Positions 9,060 through 18,002 of a stretch of 64,000 nt of DNA are shown one piece after another. The translations under genes and the position numbers were made by a program. The notes beneath the pieces are model-generated. The model was not told the DNA's origin. It did not search any database and worked only from the letters and a program-made list of their open reading frames with translations. The stretch covers positions 4,030,001 to 4,094,000 of the forward strand of contig NZ_CP117449.1 in the NCBI RefSeq assembly GCF_030687835.1. The letters are read 5' to 3'. The DNA is from Pseudomonas hefeiensis. GTDB taxonomy: Bacteria; Pseudomonadota; Gammaproteobacteria; Pseudomonadales; Pseudomonadaceae. The number at the start of each line of letters is the position of its first letter. Positions within the stretch are counted from its first letter, which is position 1.

Positions 9060-9977
9060 CTACTTGCGCACTTTGATGGAGAACAACCCTTGAGGGCGCA
9101 ACATCAGGATCAGAATCACCCCGGACAGGGTCAGCACCTTGGCCATCGAACCACTGAGGAAAAACTCCGAGATCGATTGGGTCTGGGCAATGACGAACGC
9201 CGACGCAATAGTGCCGAACAGGCTTTGTGCGCCGCCGAAGACCACCACCAGGAAGGTGTCGACGATGTACTGCGATCCCGCGGTGGGACCGGTGGAGCCG
9301 ATGGTGGTAAAGGCCGCGCCGGCCACCCCCGCGACACCACAACCGAGGGCAAAGGTCATCCGGTCGACCTTGCGCGTGTTGATGCCCACGGCACGGCTCA
9401 TCAGTCGGTTTTGCACCGTGGCCCGCACTTGCAGGCCCCAGCGTGAGCGGTAGAGCAAGAGAAAAATGGCTGCGGTGAGCAGCAGGGTCAGGGCCATCAT
9501 GAACAGGCCGTTGCGCGGGATCTCGATGGCCTCGGTGAAGTTGAACGAGCCCATCAGCCACTCCGGCGGCGTGGCGCTGACTTCACGGGCGCCGAACACC
9601 GAACGGAAGGTCTGCTGCATCACCAGGGACAGCCCCCAGGTCGCCAGCAATGTGTCCAGCGGACGCTTGTAGAGCCGGCTGATCATCGCCCACTCCACCA
9701 GCCAGCCGATGGCCCCGGCCACCAGAAACGACAAGGCGATGGCGATAAAAAAATAATAGGGTTGAAACCATGGGGCGAAATGACTGGTCAGGCTCGAACA
9801 GACATAGGTGGTGTAGGCGCCGATCGTGAGGAACTCGCCGTGGGCCATGTTGATGACCCCCATCTGGCCAAAAATGATCGCCAGCCCCAATGCCATCAAC
9901 AGCAGCACGCAGAACACGGACAAGCCGTTGAACCCCTGCATCGCCGCGATGGCACCAAATTCCGATAGCCATTCCAT
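9060..9977 (-). CDS. urtB: Urea/amide ABC importer, permease UrtB-like
   Basis: A 305-aa LivH/UrtB-type permease with about eight membrane segments. The segment GLAIIFGQMGVINMAHGEFLTIGAYTTYV and the conserved GWLVEWAMISRLYKRPLDTLLATWGLSLVMQQ are typical of UrtB. The protein lacks the long periplasmic N-terminal domain present in many UrtB proteins (about 500 residues or more), so it is of the short form. A strong AGGAG site precedes the ATG. It is the second gene of the operon. Confidence 0.9.
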   Translation of the reverse strand: MEWLSEFGAIAAMQGFNGLSVFCVLLLMALGLAIIFGQMGVINMAHGEFLTIGAYTTYVCSSLTSHFAPWFQPYYFFIAIALSFLVAGAIGWLVEWAMISRLYKRPLDTLLATWGLSLVMQQTFRSVFGAREVSATPPEWLMGSFNFTEAIEIPRNGLFMMALTLLLTAAIFLLLYRSRWGLQVRATVQNRLMSRAVGINTRKVDRMTFALGCGVAGVAGAAFTTIGSTGPTAGSQYIVDTFLVVVFGGAQSLFGTIASAFVIAQTQSISEFFLSGSMAKVLTLSGVILILMLRPQGLFSIKVRK

Positions 9978-10017
9978 GATGATGGACTCCTGCTTGGAGG
10001 GAGGATGTGGAAAAACG

Positions 10018-10081
10018 ATGGCGCTCCATCGCCGGCAAACCAGCTCCTACAGAGTGTTGGAGTCGGCTTGCCGCGATAGGC
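10018..10081. repeat. REP-like inverted repeat between urtA and urtB
   Basis: The 110-base gap between urtA and urtB holds a GCCGGCAAACCAGCTCCTAC arm and a partly complementary GAGTCGGCTTGCCG arm. This is the usual look of Pseudomonas REP elements. In an operon such a structure often stabilises the upstream message, which would favour a high level of binding protein. Assigned by eye. Confidence 0.5.
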
Positions 10082-10088
10082 CCAGACC

Positions 10089-11333
10089 TTACTGATAGCC
10101 TTTAGGGAACGGGTTCGGTTCGATCAGATCGGACTCGTACACCACTTTGAACTGGCCATCGGGCTGCACTTCACCGATGCGGGTCTTGCTCCACAGGTGA
10201 TGGTTTTCATGCACTTTGACGTAGCCTTCAGGCGCGGTTTTCAACTCGATGCCCGGCGAGGCTGCAACCACTTTGTCGATATCGAAGCTGCCGGCTTTTT
10301 CCACTGCAGCCTTCCACAGCCATGGGCCCAGATAGGCGGCCTGGGTCACGTCGCCGATCACCGAATCCTTGCCGTACTTGGCCTTGAAGGCGTCGACGAA
10401 GGCTTTGTTGTTGGGGTTGTCCAGGCTCTGGAAGTACTTCATCGAGGCATAGAAACCGGCCATGTTCTCACCGCCGATGCCCAGCAATTCATCCTCGGTC
10501 ACCGACAGGGTGAGCAAGGTCTGCTTGGCTGAATTGACGCCCGCCGCATTGAGTTGTTTGTAGAAGGCCACGTTGGAGCCACCCACTACGGCGGCGAACA
10601 CCACGTCAGGTTTCTTCAGCTTGACTTTGTTGATCAGCGAGCCGAACTGGGTGTTGCCCAGCGGGTAGTAGTCTTCGCCGACCACGGTGCCGTGCAGCAC
10701 GTTTTCAATGTGTTTGCGCGCAATCTTCATCGAGGTGCGTGGCCAGATATAGTCCGACCCCACCAGGTAGAAGCTTTTGGCGCCTTTGGTCTTGGCGATC
10801 CAGTCGAGGCTGGCGAGGATTTGCTGAGTGGCTTCCTGGCCGGTGTAGATCACGTTCTTCGACTGCTCCAGCCCCTCGTAGAAAGTCGGGTAGTAGAGCA
10901 GGCCGTTTTCTTTCTCGAAAATCGGCAGCACAGCCTTGCGCGAGGCCGAGGTCCAGCAACCGAACACCGTGGCCACCTTGTCGTTGACCAGGAGCTTCTT
11001 GGCCTTCTCGGCGAAGGTCGGCCAGTCAGAGGCGCCGTCTTCCTGGATCACCTTGATCTGCCGACCGAGGATGCCGCCTGAAGCGTTGATCTGCTCGATG
11101 GCCAGGCGTTCGGCCTGGATCGAGCCGGTCTCGGAAATCGCCATGGTGCCGGTGGCCGAGTGCAACTGGCCGACCGTGACTTCAGTGGCGGTCACCGCCA
11201 GGCCGGTGCTGTTGGCCTCGTCCGCCCATACACCCTGGCTGAATACACTGGCAGCCAGTAACGACAGGGCCGCCGCCCCCAGCGCCAGGCGGCGCGGCAA
11301 CAGGCCTTTAGTCCGAATCAATCGTGGTTCCAT
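10089..11333 (-). CDS. urtA: Urea/short-chain amide-binding protein, UrtA/FmdD-like
   Basis: A 414-aa periplasmic binding protein of the amide/urea branch of the Leu/Ile/Val-binding family. An N-terminal signal peptide (RRLALGAAALSLLAASVFSQGVWA) is followed by the GQLHSATGTMAISETG segment characteristic of urea- and amide-binding members, and by VFGCWTSASRKAVLPIFEKENGLLYYPTFYEG. AmiC of P. aeruginosa belongs to the same superfamily. GAGGAG lies seven bases before the ATG. As the first gene of the amide operon it faces the divergent permease-kinase gene. Urea versus amide preference cannot be read from the sequence. Confidence 0.9.
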   Translation of the reverse strand: MEPRLIRTKGLLPRRLALGAAALSLLAASVFSQGVWADEANSTGLAVTATEVTVGQLHSATGTMAISETGSIQAERLAIEQINASGGILGRQIKVIQEDGASDWPTFAEKAKKLLVNDKVATVFGCWTSASRKAVLPIFEKENGLLYYPTFYEGLEQSKNVIYTGQEATQQILASLDWIAKTKGAKSFYLVGSDYIWPRTSMKIARKHIENVLHGTVVGEDYYPLGNTQFGSLINKVKLKKPDVVFAAVVGGSNVAFYKQLNAAGVNSAKQTLLTLSVTEDELLGIGGENMAGFYASMKYFQSLDNPNNKAFVDAFKAKYGKDSVIGDVTQAAYLGPWLWKAAVEKAGSFDIDKVVAASPGIELKTAPEGYVKVHENHHLWSKTRIGEVQPDGQFKVVYESDLIEPNPFPKGYQ

Positions 11334-11436
11334 GCTGCTACTCCTCTGCGGTGACGCTGACAGCTCGCCTTGGGGCGGCCGGCAACGGTGGTGGCATCAG
11401 CATGGCGGCGCGGATCGGTGACGGGTATACGCAGCC

Positions 11437-11465
11437 TGACGTAAGCGCATACGTCATTTGACGTA
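11437..11465. promoter_or_regulatory. Triple TGACGTA operator-like site
   Basis: The divergent intergenic region between urtA and the permease-kinase gene (11334-11654) contains TGACGTA at 11437-11443, its exact inverse TACGTCA at 11450-11456, and TGACGTA again at 11459-11465. This is a perfect inverted repeat with 6-base spacing plus a third direct half-site, typical of binding sites for LuxR/NarL-type response regulators. The response regulator at 15022 is the natural candidate. I see no other gene in this 321-base gap. Confidence 0.55.
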
Positions 11466-11654
11466 GGGATAAATGCACCAAGGCGGCGCAGGCTGTCGCT
11501 CCAGGCCCCGCCTGAACGGCACTGCGCGCACGCGCGCGCAGGCAACAGCTGGCGCAGCAAGACGGCGTGGTGCAGGGCATGAAAATTGCTCCGCTATCCG
11601 CCACGGGCACACCCGCCAGGCACGGAGCGCCTTGACCCCCAGGAGTCTTTCACC

Positions 11655-14600
11655 GTGCTTCCACCTGGCACCCAGCGCATCGCCAAGATCCGTCGCGACT
11701 ACAACAGTTGGGTCGCCGACGAAACCATGGAAGACTACGCCCTGCGTTACACACCAAAGTCCTTTCGCAAGTGGTCGGAGCTGCGCATCGCCAACACCGC
11801 CCTGGGTGCGGTGTCGTTCCTGGCCCTGGAGGCGATTGGCGGGGTGTTGGCCCTGAGCTACGGCTTCACCAACACTTTCTGGGCGATCCTCGCCGTGAGC
11901 CTGATCATCTTCCTCACCGGCCTGCCCGTCAGCTACTACGCGGCCCGCTACGGCGTCGATATGGACCTGTTGACCCGCGGTGCCGGCTTCGGCTACATCG
12001 GCTCGACCATCACCTCGCTGATCTACGCCAGCTTCACCTTTCTGTTCTTCGCCCTGGAAGCAGCGATCATGGCCCTGGCCTTGGAGTTGTACTTCCATAT
12101 CCCATTGGCCTTTGCCTATGTGATCTGCTCTGTGCTGGTGATCCCCCTGGTGGCCTATGGGGTGACCCTGATCAGCCGACTGCAACTCTGGACCCAGCCG
12201 TTGTGGCTGGTGCTGCTGGTGCTTCCCTATCTGTTTGTGCTGCTGAAAAACCCCGAGGCCTTCAGCGACTGGACCAGTTTCCAGGGCCGTGATGCCAGCG
12301 GCGACTTCAATCTGCTGGCGTTTTGCGCAGCCTGTACCGTCGCCCTGTCCCTGGTGACGCAGATCGGCGAACAGGTCGACTACCTGCGCTTCCTGCCGGA
12401 AAAAACCGCGGCCAACCGCAAGCGCTGGTGGGCCGCCCTGCTCTGCGCCGGCCCTGGCTGGATCCTGCCCGGCGCCCTGAAAATGTTCGCGGGCGCCTTC
12501 CTGGCGTTTCTCGCCCTGCAACACGAGATCCCCATCGAGCGCGCTGCGGAACCGACCCAGATGTACCTGGTGGCCTTCGGTTATGTGTTCGCCTCGCCGG
12601 AATGGGCCCTGGCGGCCATGGTGCTGTTCGTCTTCGTCTCGCAGATGAAGATCAACCTGACCAACGCCTACGCCGGTTCTCTGGCCTGGTCGAACTTTTT
12701 CGCCCGCGTCACCCACAGTCACCCCGGCCGTGTGGTGTGGCTGGTGTTCAATGTGGCCATTGCCCTGATGCTGATGGAGCTGGGGGTATTCGACGTCATC
12801 GACCAGGTGCTCGGTCTCTACGCCAACATCGCCATCGCCTGGATCGGCTCGGTGGTCGCCGATCTGGTGATCAACAAACCCTTGGGGTTGTCACCGAAAT
12901 ACATCGAGTTCAAGCGCGCTCACCTCTACGACATCAACCCGGTGGGCGTCGGCTCCATGCTGATTGCCTCGCTGCTGTCGGTCCTCGCCCACTTCGGTCT
13001 ATTTGGCGCACTGGCCCAGGCCGCTCCGCCCTTCGTCGCCCTCGGCACCTCGCTGGTCATGACCCCGCTGCTGGCCTGGGCCACCCGCAGCCGCTATTAC
13101 ATCGCCCGCACCAGCGATCCGTTACTGCTGCAACCGGTGGCACCGAGCACGCAGATCACCTGCGGCCTGTGCAGCAACCCGTTCGAAACCGCCGACATGG
13201 CTTTCTGTCCGGCCTACAGCACGCCCATCTGCTCACTTTGCTGTTCGCTGGACGCGCGTTGCGGCGATCGCTGCAAACCCCACGGGCGTCTGTCGGCGCA
13301 ATTCGAAGCGCTGTTGCATTGGTTGTTGCCCAATGCCACGGTGCCACGCCTGCACACCCGGCTAGTGCATTACTTGGGCCTGCTGCTCGCACTGATCCTG
13401 ATGCTCAGCGGCGCTCTGGCGCTGATCTATGGCCAGGCCTCCCAGGGGCTGCCCCACTCGCCGCAAGCCCAGGCGACGCTGTACCAGGCATTTTTCCAGG
13501 CCTTCCTGACGCTCTCGGTACTGGCGGCCATCCTCGCCTGGTGGGTGGTTCTGACGCGGGAAAGCCGCCGCGTGGCCCAGGAAGAATCGGACCGCCAGAC
13601 CCTGCTGCTGATGCAGGAAATCGAAGCCCACCGCTTGACCGATCAGGCCCTGCAAGATGCCAAGGAGGCTTCCGAGGCGGCCAACGCGGCCAAGAGTCGC
13701 TACGTCACCGGACTTTCCCACGAACTGCGTACGCCGTTGAACAGCATCCTCGGTTTTACCCAGATCCTGCAGCGCGACGCGGCCATGCCGGAGCAGCATC
13801 AGGATGCCCTGGCGACCATCCTGCGCAGCGGCTCGCACCTGCTGTCGCTGATCGACGGCCTGCTCGATGTGGCCAAGATCGAGGCCGGCAAATTGCGCCT
13901 GGAACCGACGGAAATCCCCTTCCCGGAACTGATCCACGATCTGGAGCTGATGTTCACTCCACAAGCCCGGGACAAAGGATTGCGCTTTCGCCTGGAGCTG
14001 ATCGGCAAGATGCCGGCGGTGGTGCGGGGCGACGAAAAGCGCGTCCGGCAGATCCTCATCAACCTGTTGGGCAATGCGGTCAACTTCACCGACAGCGGCG
14101 AGGTCTGCCTGCGGGTCAGTTACATGCGCGAGACGGCAACCTTCGACATCATCGACACGGGTATCGGCATCGACCCCGAGCACATCGAGCGAATCTTCCA
14201 GCCTTTCGAGCGCGGTGATCTGATGCGCCAGGACAAGGGCGTTGGCCTGGGCCTGACCATTACCCGCATGCTCACCTCGCTGATGGGCGGCGAGTTGCAG
14301 GTCAAGAGTCAGCAGGACAAAGGCACCTGTTTCCAGGTGCGCCTGTTTCTCTCGCAAGTACGGGTGCCGCAAGCGGTGATCCATGTCGAACACGACATCA
14401 TCGGCTACCAGGGGCCGCGGCGTCTGGTGCTGGTAGTGGACGACCATGTGGACCATCGCAAGGTCCTCAGCGGCATGCTTACGCCCCTGGGCTTTGAAGT
14501 GGTCCAGGCCAGCAACGGCCAGGAAGCGATTCGCCAGGTCGCCCTGCTGGGGCCGGACCTGATCCTCATGGACCTGTCGATGCCGACGATGGATGGCTGG

Positions 14601-15047
14601 GAAACCAGCCGGCTGATCCGCCGCAATGCGTTGTCCACGGCACCGATCATCGTGATATCGGCCAATGCCTTTAACGACGAGCGCGAGCGCAGCCTGGCCA
14701 GTGCCTGCAACGACTACCTTGCCAAGCCGGTACACACCCCGGAGCTGCTCGAACGGATCCAGCAGCAGCTCGACCTGCACTGGCTGCGTCGCAAAAAACC
14801 AGCCCCTACGACATTCCCCGAACCGGGGATATTACCCTCACAGTCTGAGCTCATCGCCCTCGGAGAACTCAGCGCCATCGGCTACGTACGCGGTCTGCAC
14901 GAAAAACTTGACGCCATCCAGGCCGAGACGCCAGCCACCGCCCCTTTCATCAGTTCGCTACGCAAGTTGCTGAAAAACTTTCGCCTGGACGAAATCAACC
15001 GCACCCTCAAGGAGGCAGAAGATGAATGTATTGACCACAGTCGCTGA
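11655..15047 (+). CDS. NCS1-type permease fused to hybrid sensor histidine kinase
   Basis: A 1130-aa membrane sensor. Residues about 15-500 form a permease-like domain of the nucleobase-cation symporter (NCS1/PurR-like) type, with the RIAKIRRDYNSWVADETMEDYALRY entry segment and about 12 membrane helices. Residues 503-545 are a cysteine cluster with several CxxC-like pairs, possibly a metal site. Two more helices lie near 569-595 and 612-632, followed by a coiled coil and HisKA (SHELRTP, His689). HATPase motifs are NLLGNAVNFT, DTGIGI and GVGLGL; a receiver has its aspartate at about 973. The architecture parallels CbrA, where a transporter-like domain is fused to a kinase. I chose GTG at 11655 because AGGAG lies nine bases upstream; the frame opens at 11586. 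It overlaps the next gene by 26 bases and diverges from the amide operon. Confidence 0.85.
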   Translation: MLPPGTQRIAKIRRDYNSWVADETMEDYALRYTPKSFRKWSELRIANTALGAVSFLALEAIGGVLALSYGFTNTFWAILAVSLIIFLTGLPVSYYAARYGVDMDLLTRGAGFGYIGSTITSLIYASFTFLFFALEAAIMALALELYFHIPLAFAYVICSVLVIPLVAYGVTLISRLQLWTQPLWLVLLVLPYLFVLLKNPEAFSDWTSFQGRDASGDFNLLAFCAACTVALSLVTQIGEQVDYLRFLPEKTAANRKRWWAALLCAGPGWILPGALKMFAGAFLAFLALQHEIPIERAAEPTQMYLVAFGYVFASPEWALAAMVLFVFVSQMKINLTNAYAGSLAWSNFFARVTHSHPGRVVWLVFNVAIALMLMELGVFDVIDQVLGLYANIAIAWIGSVVADLVINKPLGLSPKYIEFKRAHLYDINPVGVGSMLIASLLSVLAHFGLFGALAQAAPPFVALGTSLVMTPLLAWATRSRYYIARTSDPLLLQPVAPSTQITCGLCSNPFETADMAFCPAYSTPICSLCCSLDARCGDRCKPHGRLSAQFEALLHWLLPNATVPRLHTRLVHYLGLLLALILMLSGALALIYGQASQGLPHSPQAQATLYQAFFQAFLTLSVLAAILAWWVVLTRESRRVAQEESDRQTLLLMQEIEAHRLTDQALQDAKEASEAANAAKSRYVTGLSHELRTPLNSILGFTQILQRDAAMPEQHQDALATILRSGSHLLSLIDGLLDVAKIEAGKLRLEPTEIPFPELIHDLELMFTPQARDKGLRFRLELIGKMPAVVRGDEKRVRQILINLLGNAVNFTDSGEVCLRVSYMRETATFDIIDTGIGIDPEHIERIFQPFERGDLMRQDKGVGLGLTITRMLTSLMGGELQVKSQQDKGTCFQVRLFLSQVRVPQAVIHVEHDIIGYQGPRRLVLVVDDHVDHRKVLSGMLTPLGFEVVQASNGQEAIRQVALLGPDLILMDLSMPTMDGWETSRLIRRNALSTAPIIVISANAFNDERERSLASACNDYLAKPVHTPELLERIQQQLDLHWLRRKKPAPTTFPEPGILPSQSELIALGELSAIGYVRGLHEKLDAIQAETPATAPFISSLRKLLKNFRLDEINRTLKEAEDECIDHSR

Positions 15048-15714
15048 ACCCGGTGTCGTGCTGATTGTGGACGACACCCCGGACAACCTCGCCATGCTCT
15101 CCGACGCCCTCAACGATGCCGGCTACATGGTGCTGGTGGCGCTCGACGGGCTCAGCGCCCTGAACCGCATCGAACGCCGGCGTCCGGACCTGATCCTGCT
15201 GGATGCGATGATGCCGGGCCTGGACGGCTTCGAGACCTGCCGGCGGATCAAGGCGCAACCGGCCAACGCCGATATTCCGGTGCTGTTCATGACCGCGCTG
15301 ACGGAGAGCAGGCATGTGGTCCAGGGCTTTGAAGTGGGTGGCAGCGACTACGTGACCAAACCGATCCAGACCGACGAAGTGCTGGCCCGGGTCGCCGCCC
15401 ATCTGCGCACCTCGCGCATCCTGCTGTCGGCCCGAGCGGCGTCACAGCCCGCCGCGCCGAGCCTGGACGACGAGCCGGCGCAGAGGGTGCTGTCGGCACG
15501 CTTTCAGCTCACCGGTCGGGAAGTCGAGGTTCTGCGCTGGGTGGCCTGCGGCAAGACCAACCGCGACATCGGCACCATCCTTGATCTGAGCCCTCGCACC
15601 GTGAACAAACATCTGGAACATGTGTATGTGAAGTTAGGTGTAGAAACGCGCACAGCAGCGACCTCCGTGGCCTTGTCGGCCATGACCGATTCTCGCAATA
15701 GTGTTTCAAGGTAA
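15022..15714 (+). CDS. Response regulator, receiver plus LuxR-type HTH
   Basis: A 230-aa NarL/LuxR-family response regulator. The receiver has the acidic pair D17/D18, phospho-acceptor Asp61 (LLDAMMPG), a Thr in FMTAL and Lys in VTKPI. After an Ala/Pro linker comes the HTH (about 165-225) with LTGREVEVLRWVACGKTNRDIG and LSPRTVNKHLEHVYVKLGVETR. AGGAGGCAG directly precedes the ATG. The gene starts inside the end of the hybrid kinase gene, which strongly implies they are partners. It probably binds the TGACGTA sites ahead of the amide operon. Confidence 0.9.
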   Translation: MNVLTTVAEPGVVLIVDDTPDNLAMLSDALNDAGYMVLVALDGLSALNRIERRRPDLILLDAMMPGLDGFETCRRIKAQPANADIPVLFMTALTESRHVVQGFEVGGSDYVTKPIQTDEVLARVAAHLRTSRILLSARAASQPAAPSLDDEPAQRVLSARFQLTGREVEVLRWVACGKTNRDIGTILDLSPRTVNKHLEHVYVKLGVETRTAATSVALSAMTDSRNSVSR

Positions 15715-15881
15715 GCCGCGATAACCAGAGGTATTGTTGGATGAGCACCAGGGCCGTTTCGTCCATGACAGAATCTGGTGGATGAGGCAGGAACGTTGGA
15801 AACGGCTTTGAATCTTCAGCCCAGCCACCTAGGCATTGTTGACGTCGCTGACATCACCCGGATTGAGCATGCACCGGATGT

Positions 15882-16049
15882 TAGGCACGAAGAGTAATGT
15901 CGCAAACACCGCACAGCACAAGCTAACGAGACTATCGCGGCATAACTTTTCGCGGGTTTGTCGAAGCGCGTGACGATGCGGCGGTTCTCTTGCAGCCAGT
16001 CGAACATGCGTTCAATGATGTTGCGCTGCAGGTATTTCGGCTGACTTCG
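15882..16049 (-). pseudogene. IS5-family transposase, C-terminal remnant
   Basis: The minus-strand frame encodes YLQRNIIERMFDWLQENRR followed by IVTRFDKPAKSYAAIVSLACAVRCLRHY. This is the C-terminal catalytic block of IS5-family (IS427-group) transposases, including the IIERMF...R glutamate. The N-terminal two thirds are missing and the sequence beyond HYSSCLT is not transposase-like. It is a dead fragment at the left edge of the accessory region. The surrounding 15715-16294 shows no other gene. Confidence 0.8.
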
Positions 16050-16294
16050 AGAGGAACCTGCGCAGCCACAGCAGGCCGCCGAGAATGACGGTGGCACTAC
16101 CGGTCAGCCAGGTAGTTGGCCTGTGCCGAGGTCAGTAGGATCCATCGTTGCTCCAGATATAAAATGGCCTGCGTCGGCCTGGGCAATGCCCGAACAAAAA
16201 GCCCCTGCAAGTGCAGAGGTCCTGAATAGCTACGCAATGTCAGTGCACGAGGGATAATCCTCGTTTAAATTTCAGCGCCACATGGAAAAAACAC

Positions 16295-16675
16295 ATGAAA
16301 GGATCCAGTTTTTTTGCAGCGCTTCTCTTAGCTGCATGTCTTCCATTGCATGCGAATGAGAGCCACGAAGATTACATATTTCAAAGGAATCGTTGCGCCC
16401 TTGCCTACGGACTGGGAATCCACTCGGACCCGTCAATATCCAACAAGTCTATCGTGGCAACCGGCATGTACATGCGTGAGCGCGGCATACAGATGAGATT
16501 TGCAGAGCTAACAGTGATTAACGACAAGATCATGAAAGAAATAATGGGCGCCAAGACCATGAAAGAAATAACGGGCGCCCCCGACTCCCAAATTGAAGAG
16601 TGGGAGTCCCGCGCCCAAAAAATTACTGATTCTGATTTTTGCAAAACATACCTGAGCAGTCTGCAATCGAATTAG
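16295..16675 (+). CDS. Small secreted hypothetical protein, 126 aa
   Basis: An N-terminal signal peptide (MKGSSFFAALLLAACLPLHA) is followed by a polar helical domain with two cysteines (NRCALAYG and DFCKTY) that could form a disulphide. It may be exported; the AAC at the signal end could also be read as a weak lipobox. An internal 27-base tandem duplication repeats (I/T)MKEI(M/T)GAK. Base composition is more AT-rich than the left core, consistent with acquired DNA. No function is proposed. Confidence 0.6.
   Translation: MKGSSFFAALLLAACLPLHANESHEDYIFQRNRCALAYGLGIHSDPSISNKSIVATGMYMRERGIQMRFAELTVINDKIMKEIMGAKTMKEITGAPDSQIEEWESRAQKITDSDFCKTYLSSLQSN
16526..16579 (+). repeat. 27-bp tandem duplication inside a secreted protein gene
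   Basis: 16526-16552 and 16553-16579 are adjacent 27-base units differing at two positions (AAGATC/AAGACC and AATGGG/AACGGG). They add nine residues in frame (MKEI..GAK repeated). Confidence 0.85.
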
Positions 16676-16890
16676 GTTCGCAGTCTTTCCCGCTGTCTGC
16701 CGAAGACCATCACCGCGCCCCCCCATTGCATCGGTCTCGCTGATCCAGTCTCGCGCCACCTTGCTAACAGATGTGAGAACAGAGTGCGCGGGCTGCCGGG
16801 GCTGATTCCGTGCGTCGCACCGTCCGGCTATCGACCTCCAGGCCGTCCCGAGAGCTATCCTGGCTACAGGCGAATTTCAGGCAATAAAAA

Positions 16891-16908
16891 CCCAGCGTGA
16901 ATGCTGGG
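16891..16908. terminator. Hairpin with flanking A and T runs
   Basis: CCCAGC (16891-16896) pairs with GCTGGG (16903-16908) around a 6-base loop, with AAAAA before it and TGTGTTTTGTTT after it. It may act in both directions. It lies in the gene-free stretch 16676-17057, in which I see nothing else. Confidence 0.5.
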
Positions 16909-17057
16909 CATGTGTTTTGTTTAAATCTGTTAAATGCTTTTCCTAACCTTCACTCGCCATATTTTCAGTAACAGCAGGGCCATTGCTGCGCCGAGCGACG
17001 GCCAAAGAAGCTGACCTTGGCCGAGCGCAGGGCGCTTCGCAAAATGGCGGACGCACT

Positions 17058-17519
17058 ATGAGTAAGCGCAAACCATGTAATCGGCGGGTCCAAATCGAGC
17101 GCAGCATGCGGGCCCTGGTCAGCACAAACCACGCCGCCGTGATCAACATCGACCCGAGCGGTTTGCAGGTGATGATCAATTGGAAGAACGGCAAACAGAT
17201 CCTTTCAAAGCCGGTGTCTGACGCACTCTGTGATGTCGCGCACCGCTGGACGATCTACATCGCCGGCATCTGCGTTCGCCAGGATGGCGCCCAGTACATC
17301 AAGTCAATCGACATCAGGCCGGACGGCGTCCACATGGTGGAGAGGCTTTCAGATGTCCTCGAACATTTCTACGAAGAGGTGAAGGCCGACTGCAACCCGA
17401 ATCACCGGATCGGCATGGGCTGGCTGGCCGTGCCCGGCGACACGCCAGTACCAGAGGCGCGATTGTCTGCGCTACTGGATGCCGTCGGCGCATGGGGCCA
17501 AGTCAAGGAAGCAGCGTGA
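17058..17519 (+). CDS. Pseudomonas prophage-type early protein, 153 aa
   Basis: This starts MSKRKPCNRRVQIERSMRAL, which I recall from hypothetical proteins in the early region of Pseudomonas prophages, usually near a DNA methyltransferase as here. It is soluble, with no membrane segment. The segments NHAAVINIDPSG and NWKN, and the later NPNHRIGMGW, are the conserved-looking parts. The start was set at the ATG at 17058 where this pattern begins, although the frame is open further upstream. Its TGA overlaps a GTG of a downstream alternative frame. The function is unknown. Confidence 0.7.
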   Translation: MSKRKPCNRRVQIERSMRALVSTNHAAVINIDPSGLQVMINWKNGKQILSKPVSDALCDVAHRWTIYIAGICVRQDGAQYIKSIDIRPDGVHMVERLSDVLEHFYEEVKADCNPNHRIGMGWLAVPGDTPVPEARLSALLDAVGAWGQVKEAA

Positions 17520-17597
17520 GACGTTTCCGCACCCAACAACGCAAACGACAGACCTGGCTGGAGGACTTGCCGGCCAGCGGAATTGAAGGAGCAGGCC

Positions 17598-17957
17598 ATG
17601 GCCGAAACACAACAGCCAACGGCGGAAGCACTCAAGCAGCGCCGAAAGCGCGAGAAGGCAGCGGCGAAGGCTGCCGCACTGGGCGTCTAGAAGTTCACAG
17701 TTGAAGTGGCCGGAGTGTTCAAGCCGGACCTGAAGCGGATCATGAAAGCCCATGGGTTCAACAATCAGCAGGAAGTGCATCAGAACCTGATGCGGAATCT
17801 GATTGCCGCCGACTTCGAAACCCAGGCCTGGATGCTGCGATGTGTCACGACACCTTTTGTAGTAACCGAAAAAGTGTCGCGCCTCATCCGTGAGGCGGGC
17901 ATGAAGTCACTCGCTGACGATCCGCCAGAGCAGGAGGACAACATTGATATTCCATAA
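17598..17957 (+). pseudogene. Prophage small protein interrupted by an in-frame TAG
   Basis: ATG at 17598, with GGAG upstream, opens a frame encoding a Lys/Arg/Ala-rich basic N-terminus (MAETQQPTAEALKQRRKREK), then TAG at 17688-17690, then the same frame continues for 88 residues to 17957. The N-terminal stretch and the following VFKPDLKRIMKAHGFNNQQEVHQNL look like one small phage protein, possibly a ribbon-helix-helix-like DNA-binding protein. A restart at GTG 17706 is possible. Read either as a nonsense pseudogene or as a suppressible amber; the first is simpler. Confidence 0.65.
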
Positions 17958-18002
17958 TAGCCCTTGCTCGCGCCTAGCATAACGCCAAGGAGAGCGGCGC
18001 AA

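Noticed and set aside
12323..14218. 631-aa plus-strand frame overlapping the kinase gene
   Set aside because: It is an out-of-frame shadow of the GC-rich permease-kinase gene, rich in Arg and Pro with no domain.
13362..14780. 472-aa minus-strand frame
   Set aside because: Antisense shadow of the histidine kinase and receiver domains, caused by high GC at third positions.
17688..17690. Pyrrolysine or selenocysteine decoding of the in-frame stops
   Set aside because: No accompanying pyl genes are seen in the window, the stops are TAG and TAA rather than TGA, and the genes are decaying phage genes; mutation is simpler.
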